Positions 1 to 12,494 of a stretch of DNA of 64,000 bases are shown here, piece by piece. The notes beneath the pieces were generated by a model. That model ran no database searches. It was given only the letters and a program-made list of their open reading frames with translations, and was not told where the DNA came from. Numbering within the stretch: the first letter of the stretch is position 1; each line of letters begins with the position of its first letter. Source of the DNA: Dentipellis sp. KUC8613 (lineage: Eukaryota; Basidiomycota; Agaricomycetes; Russulales; Hericiaceae); the NCBI GenBank assembly GCA_002286715.1, contig NSJX01000001.1, positions 1,915,805-1,979,804 of the forward strand, given 5' to 3'. The position numbers and the translations under genes were made by a program.

Positions 1-1921
1 AGCGCTGCAATTGCACACGCACAGACACAGGGCGTGCTCGTGTGCAACGCTCGATGGCGGCATCGTGGAGACGTATCTGGTGGGGTGATGCGGATGATGG
101 ATCCATCAGCATCGTATATGCCCGCCGCGTTCACTAGTGACAGTGAGCGCGGGGAGATATGCGGAGTCACATCACGCTCCGATGCAGTATCGACATCGGG
201 TGCGCGAGCACCTGCCGAGGACGAGAGTGCGTATGCAGCCATGCACTGGGTCGCGGAAGTGGACCTGCAGGCGCGACCGTCATTGCGGTTCTGGGTATTG
301 ACTGCCCGTCAGGGAGTGTGAGCAGGTGGCGACGTGAGCCGTCGTACCACGCACCATGCTCTAGCTTTTTGGTTGAGGTCGGTGCCGGTTGGTCATTGGG
401 AAAGTATGCATTATATACGGAATTGTTGTGTCGTGCGAGGGGCGGCGCCGAAGCAGCGTGCGCACAACGTTGTGCACGACAGGGCGAACTGTTGGCAGGC
501 GCGTGGATGCGGTGGATGGTGATGGTGACGGCGGGGTGATGAGGTGGGGGTACCGCGGCGTGGAGTAGGGTGCAGCCGGCGACAAACTGGTCGGCGTTCC
601 TCTTCTGCTGTCGTCCTTGTCTACTCTTACCTTCTTCGCAGCCCTTCGTTGCTCTTCATCACCTGCTAACTCGACACCACGCGCGGCAGCATATCGTTGG
701 AGTGCAGCGCGAGCGGAAGAGTCCGAGGTAAGAGAGGTAGCTCTCGCGTGGCCAAAATCCCAGCACGAGATCTCCCTCTATAACTGCCAACCTGCCTCAT
801 GGAAGGACACATGGATATAGGCCATGGTAGTCGACCTTTTGCGCACAACGTGTAATTCAAATTGGACGTCAAGATCTTGTACGCCGTCGGCAAAATCGCG
901 CGCCTGGAGTACCCACACAAGGAAGTCGTCTTCGACTTGAGTGCGATCTCATGATCTCGGACGTCAAGATCTTGTACACCGTCGGCAAAATCGCGCGCCT
1001 GGAGTACCCACACAAGGAAGTCGTCCTCGACTTGAGTGCGATCTCATGATCTGCCTGCTCGATTGATGACGAGAATCGACGACCATAGGCTGAGGACAAC
1101 GGTTTCGGGATTTAATCGACTTGTGGTCAGATCCATAGAGCCAGTCCATGACCAAAAGGTCGAAAAGAAAGAAAAGCAGGTGGCAGTAGAGCTAGTGATC
1201 AGTCGGAGAGATTCCGTGACGAGGAAGCCTGATAAGCGTAAAGAACTCAGTCTTTAACACGCCGAGAAGGACTTGAACTCGTTCGATTGGGAGTTCTCGC
1301 GGTGGTATGGTAGGATCTAAGTCAAAGGCCGCAGGAATCGAAAGTCGGGTAGCTAGGCGGCTTCAATTCGCGTCGCATGATGTCTTCTGAACACGTACCT
1401 GCAGGCTGCAGCACAATCGTGACGATCTAAAACGTTCCCAGCTCTACTACTTGTCAACTCGCAGCGAAAGGTATGGCAAACTTACACTGGGGATCAAGTC
1501 ATACTAATGCCATGCCAGGCGTGAGGAAGGCGCGCAGTCCCGGGCCGTGTGCGTGCACTCGGAGATGTCCACACTTAAGTCCGCGGCACTGAGCCAGCAT
1601 CAGCTTCGAATTTGAAATTCAAAGCGACCGACTCGAACCACGACGCCCTCAGGCTGAGCGCGTCGGGAGGGCTATCTCACTGGTACACGTCGGCGCAGTC
1701 ATCCAAGGCGATGACACTGCAGCAGTCTCTGACGCTTGACGGTACTATCAAAAGAACATGGCAAGCGCTATGGGATTCCGCGTAACAGTACATACAGGGT
1801 AGATTTATAGGGAGAACAACACAACAATGGACGCGGGGGCTAATCGACACATGCATCAGACAGGTAGACGTACAGCAAGGCATACAGTAGTAACGGTGAC
1901 ATCAACTCGTCCCGACGGTTC
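1..1921. other. Gene-poor stretch at window start
   Basis: No reading frame here looks like a real gene: the frames are short, lack family motifs and do not join across plausible introns. The only structured element is the 95 bp tandem duplication annotated at 864-1052. The stretch ends at the stop codon of the minus-strand zinc-binding gene, so its right edge probably includes that gene's 3' UTR. Confidence 0.6.
864..1052 (+). repeat. 95 bp tandem duplication with coding-like unit
   Basis: Two copies, 864-957 and 959-1052, lie head to tail and differ at two positions. Read on the plus strand, each copy gives an open frame of about 29 residues that begins DVKILY, contains the segment GKIARLEYPHKEVV and ends in the same TGA. 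The two differences change Ala to Thr and Phe to Leu. The unit looks like a duplicated exon or gene fragment, but I find no start codon, partner exon or family match. Confidence 0.75.
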
Positions 1922-3591
1922 TCAAGGCTCGTAACCATATTCACCACAGAGGGTGGAAAAGTTACGGGCAATATCTTCCTCTCTATTCCCGATCCTGTAG
2001 AACGACATGTCCTCTTCTTCTTCCCCCGACTCTGCTTGTTTGTTTTTGGGAATATTCGGAAGGGGAGATTGAGAAACGAGGGTGGCCTGGGGGGGAATGG
2101 GTGAAGACCCACACGACGGCACTGAAGCAGCAGCAAGAGGGCGCGGCGCCTGTTCAATAGGCTCGGAGGAAGATACGTCGCAGTCAGACGCAGTTTCACC
2201 AGAAACTGTTGTCGGCGAAGTTGTCGCCGTGGCGGAGGCGGACACGGAGGAACCAGATCCAGAGGACGGAGTGCCCGGGTCAGATTGCCCGACTGGGGAC
2301 AAAGACGAGGAGGACGACGACGACGATGATGACACGCCCGCATCCGAAGCCTCGGCAGTAGCAGCTTCATAAGTGGCCCTCGCCGTAGCCTTCGCGGCCT
2401 CGGCGATAGCAGCTTCAGCAGTGGCCCTTGCTGTAGCCTTTGACGCCTTTCGTTCCCACTCTGCTAGAAGATTATTACGTTCCACTTCGGAACGTAATGT
2501 CCACGCCAGCTGGCATTCTTGACGCTCCTTGCTAACAGCTCTAACTTGACCGGTCGCCTGATTGACGGGTGGACTTTGGACAACACCATTTGAATCTATG
2601 CCAATGTGGCGTAACATGTCGTCGGACCGGTTGGTTCTGCGGTCGTCAGTATATGGCCATCTAGTCGGAAGTCAGATAACAACTTACTCGTGCTTGCAAC
2701 CTGCCCTTGGGCAGCATATCCAAAACATGGCCTTGACGAACTTCTGATGGTCTTTGGGGAGATTTTTAAGATGTTTTCGGCTGGTGTAATGCATGTACAG
2801 GCTGGTGTTCTGGGTGGCCTCCCCGCAGCATGGAAACTTTTGAATATGCTGTGAACCCATCATCAGTCACAGCCAGAAGTAGAGCCGAAAGCAAGAAAGA
2901 TACATACAGCGTATCGCCCAAACTGCTCCTCAGCAGTCGGCGCACTTTCCTGCACCTGCGTATCCATATGGTCACGCGTACGCTTTCCCAGTCCATGCCC
3001 CGTCGCCCCTCTCGTCGCTCCAACGCTTGAACTCGCGCCGAATGGCACAGAACGGACGACGAGCGTGCCCTCCTCGCGCATGTGTCCGGCAATAGACCCT
3101 GTACTTTGCATGGACGGCGGTGATGGTACAGGTGGGACTTGCGGCAAAGCGATGGAATACTGAGAATATTCAGGATTATATGTGTGGGTCGCGTGCGGCG
3201 AAGGAACAGAAGGGCCTGGTACTTGAGAAGGCAGGCGAAAGCTGTGCTGCGCGTATGGGGTAGCTGTGGCCGCAAGTGGGAGCATCGGATAGGCATGGTG
3301 AGGCCAGCGTTGTGGGCCGATAGGGTCGCTAGCAGCCTGCAAGGCGGTCGACATAGTATCGAAGGGAGCATAATTGGGGGAATTGGCGGTAGCCTGGACG
3401 GGCTCTTGTGAGACTGATGTACTTATCCTGGGCCGTTTGGTAGGAGGCAGGTCGGAGCGGCTTGACGTGCCAAGCATGAGGGGCGCGCTGGGATCCGAGA
3501 ATGCTTCAGTCGTGTTTGTGGTCGTGGTGTTGGGTTGGGCAGACATGCCACCCGACGCGCTGAGAGGATAAGGGGGAAAGTTGAACTCCAT
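1922..3591 (-). CDS. Orphan two-finger zinc-binding protein, paralog Z1
   Basis: Three exons (3591-2908, 2848-2688, 2636-1922) give 519 residues; both introns are GT-AG and all phases agree. A disordered N-terminus carries a basic patch (TKRPRIS). Exon 2 encodes a finger-like unit: CC at about 235-236, then His and KHL, followed by Cys-x4-Cys-x12-His across the second splice. The C-terminus is Ala/Glu-rich, then poly-Ser and acidic. The start was chosen at MEFNF because the longer frame upstream has no coding character. Two other genes in the window (5.2-6.2 and 32.9-34.1 kb) share the finger layout and both intron positions. I do not recognise the family. A nuclear DNA- or protein-binding role is inferred from the basic patch and metal-ligand pattern. 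This copy lacks the C-terminal PDVG motif of the other two. Confidence 0.72.
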
Positions 3592-5200
3592 GCAGAGCGC
3601 GAAAGAAACAGGGATATGAGAATGGGATTGGAAGAGATAGAGATGTGCGTAGAGAAACGATGTGAGGATGTGGGGGAAGGATGCGAGGTGCGGAGACAGA
3701 TAAATATATAGGTAAAGGCCGACGCCTGACTCCCGGAAAATCCACTTCGGGGCGGACAATCAATATCGCGTGCACAATCGCCGCAGAGCGACTGTTTCCG
3801 CAGACATATGGTTTCTCTTTGTGCGCCAGTGGATGCAGGCCGTCCACAGGCAACGAGGCGGAGGGTTTGCCCACCGAGCCAGAGCCGTGTCGCCGCCGGT
3901 GAGTCACTGCCACGGGCGTTTGCCAGGGCGCACGCATATCCTTTGTTCGAAAGAAGAGAAGCAATCTCTGGCGTCCACATCAGGGCCCGCCACTCGATCA
4001 CACTCTGCATTGCAATGGGAGCTTCGCGACTTCGAAGCATACATGAATCTCGATCATGATCCGTTCCCGAGGCTCATTCTCGTTGTCGCTACATCACCGG
4101 ATATGGCGGTCGAGGATGAACGGCGCGGGTGTGCTTGGACACAGCACGGCATTCATGCAACTGCGTGAATGCACTGGCACCATAAAGACCAGGAAAACAG
4201 CTGGGATACAGTGAGCAGACGGAGATACTACGGAAGCGAGTGCTCACAGGATGGGAATAGACCAATGGGACCGGGCCAACTGATCACTCTTCCCGCATGA
4301 GCTTTCTCGTGAGCTCTTCCCTGTTCCTGAATATGGGTCACATCTGAGAGTTGTTCAGTACGCTGCGCAGCGAGTGAGGGCTTCTGTCTCTCCCCAACGA
4401 CCGCCGGGTTGACCTGACAGAAGATCTACTCTTTCAGATATGGATTAGACTCTCCGTCTCTCGAGCTTTACCCCGTATATCATCTGGAGGACCAAGCTCA
4501 TTCTGGGTTACCTCGTTTCACAACAGTGGACCTGCCCGCGCGAGTTTTACAACTATGATTTCCGGGCTTCATGTCAGCTTTGATGACATGCGAATCTAAC
4601 ACATACTATCCTCTTTGTATGCTGATGGCTGCTCGTCGGTGTTCCCTCTTCCCGCATCGCTGAACATCTGCATTTCGAAGTGCTTACAGCAGCGACCCGC
4701 ATCACTGTCCACAGTGGTGTTTCCAAACCGTTGATGCCGCCATCTTCGAGCCGCGCGTCACGAACAGAGCTTCCAATAGTTGCGAATGTACCGATACACA
4801 AAAGTGCGTTGAATGTGAGAAATGCATCAAGCAGACGCTAGTAGGGCAATACGGTGTGGACGCTTTTTGTGGCCTTTTTGCTTCCCCGAACTTCGTAGAA
4901 GCGTCCGACGGCGGCGCGGCGCGGCCCGCACGTCATCCCGGACGCTTCCGCTCCAGAGAAGCGCGACAACCAGATTGAACATTCTTATCTCGTGCTGACC
5001 AGTGACCAGTCCTCCTCCGTCCGCCTTGACAAGTGCATCAAATACAGCGTCATCATTACTCTGATAATAATACCCTTGATCTACATACAATCCCGGGGAC
5101 GACCAGAATCTCTGTATCCGTGGTATAGACAGATGAAATAGAAAGATACGGCGAACGTACATCCGAATGAAAGACGGAGGGCGCGAAGCGAAGACGATCG
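3592..5200. other. Intergenic region between zinc-binding genes
   Basis: About 1.6 kb with only short frames in both directions. Some of the sequence next to 3591 must be the promoter and 5' UTR of the gene below it, and the part near 5200 the 3' UTR of the gene above. I see no RNA gene, repeat array or spliced coding chain. Confidence 0.55.
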
Positions 5201-6218
5201 TCAAATGTAAGTGCTCGAAGGGTCGACACTGTCATCCCCAAGGATCCGGGAGAAGAAGCCATACCCCAAGTTTTCTGATTCCACGCCCACGTCAGGTGCA
5301 AACTCGTGATGAGCGCCCGCACCGAAAACCAAATGGGAGGGGCCCGGAGAGTTCGAGCTGGTTGATTCCGAGCGAGCGTCGGGCTCGGATGACGATCCTC
5401 GAGACGACGAAGCAGAGGCCCCCGAAGGCGAGCCGTGTCCGACTCGACTGGGGTGTTTTCGGCACGTCTTGTAATGCACACTCAAGCATGTTGTGCAAGA
5501 CAGCCTGCAGGAGATCATGATTCGGTATACTCGTGCAGTAGCCGGAGAAGAAACTCACGGTGCAGAGCAGAATTTGCATTTTTTGCCCCATATACTCATG
5601 ACCCACTCACGGATCCCAGGGGTTTTCTCCTCGCAAGCATCGAGATGCTTAGCGCGCCGATAGTGCTTTTTGCGGTTCTCGGGCTTCACCCCGCTGCAGC
5701 AGGGCATATAGCGTTCGAACTGTGAAATCATGTAAGCGAATGTATACCGGGAGAACAACTGAACATACGTCTGCCGTCGTGAACTTGGGTGCCTCCGAAT
5801 TGGGGCTGACCTCTGCTGGGCCGGTCAGGCGACGTCGCTTCTCTCTGGGCTGCTCGGTCGTGGCGGTGTCCTGCGCGACGGCGCCTCCAGGAATAGAGGA
5901 TGGACCTTCAAGTTGTTGGTCGTGCCAGCCCGCATATTGCACCATGCCAGTCGAAACGTACGCCCCGTTCGCATGATACGTCCACACAGGCGGCAGCGTG
6001 TTTTGCTCGGGAGGCGCCGTCTCCGTCATGGGGTACAAGTCACCGGTGACCGGTGTCCAGAAGTTGTTGTCAACGAAGTGAGGCTCTCCGGTGGGGGCGG
6101 TCATCGCTGGTGGTGGTACGGGGAACAGAAACTGGCTGAGAGGGTCGACGGCCTCAACGGGAAGGCGGGGGGTGTTCCTCGAAGCTGTGAGGGGGTCGGG
6201 GAAATGGTAGGAGGTCAT
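5201..6218 (-). CDS. Orphan two-finger zinc-binding protein, paralog Z2
   Basis: Exons 6218-5769, 5719-5559 and 5504-5201 give 304 residues. Exon 2 is 161 bp, the same length as exon 2 of the neighbouring paralog, with the same intron phases (0, then 2). Exon 1 ends after a basic patch (REKRRRLTG), a likely nuclear localisation signal. The finger exon has CC at about 157-158, KKH-x5-KHLDAC, then TPGIREWVM. A second unit, Cys-x2-Cys-x12-His-x3-Cys, spans the last splice. The Ser-rich tail contains FGAGAHHEFAPDVG, which matches the tail of the paralog at 33 kb. No known zinc-finger family fits exactly; function is unknown and nuclear location is inferred. The exon 3 acceptor has an alternative a few bases upstream, so the exact joint there is less certain. 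Confidence 0.72.
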
Positions 6219-7741
6219 CGTGTATCGAAAGGACCTCTGGCGGTGGAGGGATGGTTGAGATGCGGGACCGCTGATGGTGACGGAAGAGTAGAAAGTGCGA
6301 AGGGAGTTGGCTGGTTATATACCTACCCTGCGTCCACGTTCTCAATCCGATTGCGCTGTCTCAGTGCAAGCCCCGTCCTTTGTCGATGAAATGTCGAGAT
6401 AGCACTTACGCAATAAGTACCAACCAGATTGCTGATCTCGTCGAACCATTGGAGCGCCGCTGCCAAAATCAGAAAACAATGGGCGTTGACACGTGCCATT
6501 ACGGGGTCGCGAAGTTGCAAGCTGCGAGCCACCGTAGCACGAGGCCGTCCCAAACGATCGTCCCTTCGGTCATGGGAAGCCCCTTTGCACCGCTATGCGA
6601 ACCCTATGAGCCTGAGTGGCAGGGTCTTCTCACCCGTCGTCAGAGCAGGTATGTTGCGATGCATTTCGAAGCTCACCGGCAGCTTCCCACGTTTTTCTTT
6701 CGTGGACGGACAAAGAGCCGTCCGTCGATCACAAATTAAGTTGTTCTGTATTAGGAAAGCGTTCAGGGACAAACAACAGTGTTCCGACAACTCGTTCGTC
6801 CGCATCAGTAAGTGATGGGACTGCGGATCCTGTCGGCTATCCTGGCATTGTGGAAGCGGCACGTTGCTTCGAATCTGCTGCCACGGTAAGCGCCGACAGA
6901 ATCTTCTAGACCACTCACCTCACCACAGACGGACTACCCTCACAGGTCGCCCTACAGTTTCTGAGGTCCCGGTCTGTATTCGCCTCAAGACCGACAGTGA
7001 CGTTCCAATTTTCAGGCGTCCAGCACCCATCTTGCAGCATTGTATTGACCAAATTCATTGCTTTTCAGTGCAGATGACCAACATATGACGATACCATCAC
7101 TGGGCACGACGCTCGAGGAGGACAATCTCGCGTCGTGACCACTTGAACACTCTGCGTAAGTAACGGGCCTCCCTTCATCATTTACTAGTAGAGTCTATAA
7201 GCATGTGATGCGCTCCTTCGTCCAACGTAGAACACACCTCAACGACGATGCGAACGACCTTGACAGTCGGAAGACCTTCAAGAGTTCCCCAACTTCTATG
7301 CTCTGGCCATCCGAGTCTGTCCTTGCGGGTATTCTCTCTTTTGTCGTATGGTACTCACACTTCGTCCCATGGCCTTCAGTTCTCTGCGCTCACGACACAG
7401 TGCGTCTAGACAATCTTCCAGCAGATGTCATGCAAGCGCGAAGCGGCAGCGAAGTTTTGCATCGCGCGAGCGCAACTTTGCTCCACGGTGGCGGCGAGGC
7501 CGATCGAGTCTCAGTGTCTCACCGAACGCGTGCATTCGGCTCCCCATTCTAGCTCAGCAAAGTCCGCGGCACTCTGCTCGCCTAACGCAGCAGTCGGGTG
7601 TCCTCGGATGTCCTCCTCGACTTCATGCGCTCTTCCGGGTCAAAGCGCAGTTACGCATGGAATGCCCTGCTTGTCTCGATATCATAGCAAGCATTCCACG
7701 AGTATAGATCTCCCTTCAGCGTTACTCTGGGACGAACTGCG
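6219..7741. other. Gene-poor stretch upstream of Z2
   Basis: About 1.5 kb. The first few hundred bases beyond 6218 should be the promoter of the zinc-binding gene. The rest has only short overlapping frames without motifs or believable splice joints. The right edge is the 3' flank of the amidohydrolase gene. Confidence 0.55.
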
Positions 7742-9106
7742 CTAAATAATGCCGAAAATTCTGAGTGCATTCCTTCCTCGCACGCCGTCCTTTGCCTCCT
7801 CACTCCAGCACGGAACGTCTCTCACCGCCTCCAAGTTCTCCACCACGCTCTGCCACTTCGCTTCTTCCTTCCCGTCCTCAATCGGCGGAAAGAATGGATG
7901 GTCGGTGCCGAACATGATCCGCGCACTTCCACGCTCCTTGTCCTCTACACTCCCTGCCGTTTTCCCAACCACCACTGACGACGATGAGTCGAAGTGATCC
8001 GCCCGTCCGATGGTCGCGCTGACGAACTCGAGCTCTGCGGACCCGTAGGCAACTGCGTCGTAGTAGAGCCGACCGAGGTAGAACCGCGCGTCGTGCTGCA
8101 GGCGCGCTGCGACGCGAGGGTCATGCACTATGCATGAGGAGAGACGCGAAGACAGTGCGGGAAGGGCTCCTGCCGCGTGCGCAAGAAGGATACGGAGGTC
8201 TGGATGCCGGTCGAGAGTGCCTGCAAGGATGAGTCGCGTTACAGCCTGCGCAAATTACGATGAGGAATACACCTAGAATCAATGCATAGAGACACATACC
8301 GCAGTGGTCTCGAATGGGAAACCGAGCGCAAGGGGCAGGACGTGTCCGTTATCTTGCTCTCCCCAGACGTTTTCCCCACTGCTCAATCCGTAATGGGGAT
8401 GCAGAAACACGACGAGCCCCGTTTCAGCAAGGGCAGCCCACATGCTCTCCAAAGCAGGGTCGTCCAGCCCCTTCCCAATGCCTCGCGTGCCCATGATGAT
8501 GCCCCGGATATTGGGGTGGTTCGCGGCGAGGTCGCGCACGAAAGAGGCAAGAGCGTCCGGGGGCGCGTTCGGGACGAGAGGAAGCAGGCCAAGTGCGTAA
8601 AGACGGCGTATAGACGGGGAAGATGCGAGTTCGGGGGACGTGGCGCAGTAGGACTCGAGATCCGTGTTGAGGTCTTTAGCAAGGGAAAGGGCTTCAGGAT
8701 AAGGAAGGAAGTCCAGCCATGGGTTCGCTGTACTGCAAGACTGTCAAGCTCGATACGACGTACGTTTTCAGAAAGTCTACTCACCTGACGATCGAGATGT
8801 CAATACCGTGCTTATCCATGAATTTTAGCTTTTCATCTCTGTCCCAATACTGTATGAGCCACGCTCTTCAGAGAGCGATAGGCTATGCAATGTGTGCACA
8901 ACACGCACCTGAGGGCCCACTGGCCTTCCTCCACTCGGTTCGTTCTCAAGAATCAGTAGCCTCTCCTCGCTCTGACCTGAGGTCGTCGTCCTGGATAAGA
9001 TACGCGGAGCTATCGTGCGCGTACGAAGCAAGGACGCGTATCGGGGGAGGTAGAGGTGTGTATGGATGTCCACCAGCAATTTCGGAATTTTCGAGACGGA
9101 AGACAT
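7742..9106 (-). CDS. ACMSD / isoorotate decarboxylase-type amidohydrolase
   Basis: Four exons (9106-8909, 8849-8785, 8732-8300, 8245-7742) give 399 residues, a normal size for fungal members of the amidohydrolase-2 family. The family are metal-dependent TIM-barrel decarboxylases, including aminocarboxymuconate-semialdehyde decarboxylase and fungal uracil-5-carboxylate decarboxylase. Visible metal-site features are His15-x-His17 (DIHTHLYLP), FLHPH at about 197-201, LLAHAAGALP, and an aspartate in MFGTDHPFFPP. SIVSTANPWLDF is typical of the group. No signal peptide is visible, so a cytosolic enzyme is expected. Substrate cannot be decided from motifs: ACMS would tie it to NAD synthesis, isoorotate to thymidine salvage. 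It is divergent from the gene starting at 9351, sharing a 244 bp promoter interval. Confidence 0.85.
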
Positions 9107-9350
9107 GGTGGGATTCTCTGCGAACCAGGAGATAAAAGAAAACAGCGATAGCTGAAGAGCTTGTCAGGTTCATGCATGTTGGAATTGGGTTGAGATAAGC
9201 GCGGGCCATTTAGACGCCCATATCGCGGTAGTAGATAAGATAGGCGCGCGGAGGGCGTGGGAACCGGGCGCATCGGTGCGCTCAAGTGTCTCGCCATTGG
9301 CAACCGCAGCGTGCACGGCCCTCAAGAGGTCAGTGCCGCCCGTTCTCAAG

Positions 9351-11129
9351 ATGGCGACAACGACGGCTCAAACTGAATCAGCCTTCAAAGAGGTGCGTTC
9401 ACTCGCCACGCAGGCTCTTCTTGATGCGTATCTGACAGCACATACAGCTCTCAGGTGTGGCGGGCAAACTGACGGACGTCCGCGGGCGTCTTTTGTCCAG
9501 TTTCCAGGCCTTAGAGAAGGAAAATGCGGCTCTCAAACAGCGTATCCAAGAGCTCGAGTCGTCCACGGGTGACATTCCACGCCTCCGCGCAGAGAACAAG
9601 GCCCTAGCGATGGAGCTCCTGCGCCGAGAGAAGGCGCTGGCAGAGCGCGAGGCCCGTGTCAGCGAGCGGGAAGCACTCGATCGCAAACTGCAGAACATCC
9701 GGCGCGCGATGCGCGATCTCCTGAGTGAGCAAAATGTGAGTTGTAGCCCCCTATCGGCGTTGCTTTCCCGCCCGTTGTCATGATGGTGGCACTCATTGGA
9801 TTGACATGCGTAGGGCGTCTATATCCCGACCGGTGATATCAGGGAGGAGGACCTCGCGTCCAGCTCGGATGGCGCAGGCGTCGGCTCGGGGAGCGCTACC
9901 GTGCGGCCGGGCCAGGCCAGCGTGAGCCGCAACTCGTCTAGGTCTTCGTCCCCTCAGACGGATGTGACCATCATCCACGACGATGCTCCAAGCGTGCGCT
10001 CGTCTGCCTCCGTATCGCAAGGCTCGACCATGGCCAGCACGCTTGTCGACAGCAACCCACCGCCGCAGCCGGCGGGTCTGGGTTCTCCCTTTTCTGAGAC
10101 GCGGACCCAGCGCCAGGCTCGGGGTGGCCTCAACCCGCAGCCGCGCAATATCACACCTCCCCGCGCCGGCACGCAGGCTGCTGCTGTCAAGATGAACGGT
10201 AGTCTCCTGACGCCCCCTCGGACGTTGTCCCCGCGTCATCCGTCTACAGCGGAAGGGGCGAGGAACCGCATAAGCTCGTTGAACCTGATTGAGCTCAGTC
10301 CTGGCTCAAGTGAGGTTGGACGCTCGGTCGATGAGCGTACTGCGTCGAGGTGGCGGATCCATCTCGCGAAACCGCCCAGAAGTGCCTCGCTCGTCGCGGG
10401 CCCGCTCCTGTTCTCCGTGCTCGCAGACAGGCTAGATCTCGATGACGACACGGTAAGCACGCCCGGGCAATATCGCTAGCCATGTCACTAGACTCATTTT
10501 TCCTTCTCAGATCTTTTCACTCGACAGGTGCATTGCAATCACTTGGGCGCTTAGCTGGTCATACTAACCCTTATCTTTCAGCCTCGGGGACCAGACCAGT
10601 GACACGCTGCGCCTGCAGATCTCTGGCGAGTATGCCTTCTTGCATGACCCAAATATCCTCGAGAGTCCCTCTGGCACATATGTCGTCGATTGGGGTCGCA
10701 CAAAAGTAAATACGAAAATCACGAACTACATCGCGTCAGCGACGAGGCCGGCACTTCATACCTTCATGTACTCTTCCAAGAAGGTACGTTTGATCGTTCT
10801 GTAGTGGTTGCGGATACTCATGATTTTTTTTACCAGAATGGCTGGTTCTACCTCGGCATGTACAAATGGTCGATTGCTAGTATCCGTACGGTCTGGGACG
10901 TCCTCACCCCTCACGTAAGTCCGATAGCTTCCTGAGTTTCTTTGTATATCCTCATAGTTGACAATAGGCCCAACGAACTCTCGCTGCAAGGCGCACGGGC
11001 ACAACATTTGAGGAGCTTGACCGCCTGATCCGCAGCGATGAGCTCCAGCAGCTCACCGTCGAACTCGGATCGACTGTGGGCTCTGTTACTCGAGCTCAGA
11101 ACATGATAGCGACGCTTACACGGCCGTAA
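9351..11129 (+). CDS. Coiled-coil protein with conserved C-terminal region, function unknown
   Basis: Seven exons (9351-9392, 9448-9735, 9814-10452, a 17 bp exon at 10511-10527, 10582-10783, 10837-10914, 10968-11129) give 475 residues in phase. The N-terminus has leucine/glutamate heptads (about residues 30-105: ALEKENAALKQRIQELE), predicting a parallel coiled coil. A Ser/Pro-rich disordered middle follows. The last 170 residues look folded (SGEYAFLHDPNILESPSG, NGWFYLGMYKW). I cannot name the family. The 17 bp micro-exon is required to keep phase and has clean AG and GT flanks. The start is the first ATG in frame, upstream of a 14-codon first exon. Confidence 0.78.
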
Positions 11130-11773
11130 ACTTTTTATGACTAAGTTTATGACATGGTCAGTGCGCTTAAAGCCTGGTTGTTTGTTGCCGGCTAACAGAG
11201 AGTGTTTAGGATGATCCTTGATGACCTTGTATGAACGCTGTGTACGTTACTTTCATATATTGCCGCGGGCTTCTGGCACCAGCTAGTGCTGTATAGTGGT
11301 TACTTTCGCCAGTTGTTGTAGGTGCTGATTTGCGCCGGGAGTCCCCAATTTATGTGGACCGTCGATGATCGATAGTCCATAATTTTGTCTCACAGTTTGA
11401 GGTGGAGGAGTGCGAGAGTGAGCAGACTTGGACGCGATTTCCAAAAGATCAGATCTCATTTGCGCGCACATATTGACGGCGATGGCGATGAGCGGAGGAC
11501 GTTGGCCATCCTGAGAGGCGGGATGGTGGCCGGACGGAGTCGCGGCGGGCCTGCCAAGGACGGGACAACGAGACCGCGTCTAGGGTGTTTCCCACGGCTG
11601 ATTTTCGTTATTTTCGATGGTCGGAGACGTTCTTCGGCTCTTCAACGTTCTCTGCACGCTGCAACCCGCCTTCTCGACGTGACCACGTTCTTTCGCCCTT
11701 TTCTTCTCTTCACGTCGTTCGTGCCCTTTTAAACAGACCACCGTACTCCGTACACTCTACCAACTAGTTCACA
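11130..11773. other. Intergenic region, KNH gene promoter
   Basis: The left part is the 3' flank of the coiled-coil gene. The right part, close to the ATG at 11774, is pyrimidine-rich, as is common upstream of strongly expressed fungal genes. No coding sequence is supported. Confidence 0.5.
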
Positions 11774-12494
11774 ATGCGCACCATCGCCGCCGTCCTTTCT
11801 CTCGCCGCCTCTGCGCTCGCGTACTCCGTCTCCCAGCCCAACTCCAACCAGGGCTGGACCACCACCGGGCCTAACATCGTCTCCTGGTCCCGCGTCGACA
11901 CCGACGCGAAGAACTTCACCTTGGTTCTTGTCAACCAGGTTCGTCCTCCCCGCCCGCGTGCAGTGGTACACCTCAGGCTAATCTGAATCCGCCCATCCAG
12001 GATCGCTCTGTCATGCCCCAGAATGACCAGGTTCTCTCTGCCTTCGTCGACGGCACCACTGGCCAGCTCACCGCGAGCCCCCCGAGCGGCGGTTGGCCCA
12101 CCGGCAAGGGTTTCCAGGTGAACCTCGTCGAGGACCCGAACCACCTCAACACGATTCTCGCCCAGTCGAACCAGTTCACCATCACCCAGGGCACCTCCTC
12201 CGTGTCCTCCGTGTCTGGTGTCTCGACTCCTGCGTATGTTTCTGTCACACCGCACATCAATGATTGGTCGCTGATGCTTCTCTCCCCGATAGTAGCGTGG
12301 CATCCACGCCCGTTGTCAGCGCCGCGAACCCGACTGGCACCAACAACGCCGCGGGCACCGACGGCTCGCTGAACCCCAGCCAATCGCTCACCGACACCAG
12401 CCCCTCCCCCTCCAACGCCGCCGGCCGTCTCGCCATTGGCTCGCAGGGCATCCTGGCCATGGGCCTCGCCGCCCTCGGTGCTCTCCTCGCTTAA
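11774..12494 (+). CDS. GPI-anchored KRE9/KNH-domain cell-wall protein
   Basis: Exons 11774-11938, 12001-12233 and 12293-12494 give 199 residues. Residues 1-16 form a signal peptide (MRTIAAVLSLAASALA). The KRE9/KNH N-terminal-type beta-sandwich follows (about 17-120: QPNSNQGWTTTGPNIVSWSR, FTLVLVNQD, FQVNLV, SNQFTIT). A Ser/Thr/Pro-rich segment comes next, and the protein ends in a hydrophobic tail (GILAMGLAALGALLA) expected to be replaced by a GPI anchor. KNH-domain proteins are secreted and linked to beta-1,6-glucan assembly in yeast; in Agaricomycetes their role is little known. The next gene is a diverged relative in the same orientation, so the pair is probably a tandem duplication. Confidence 0.88.
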
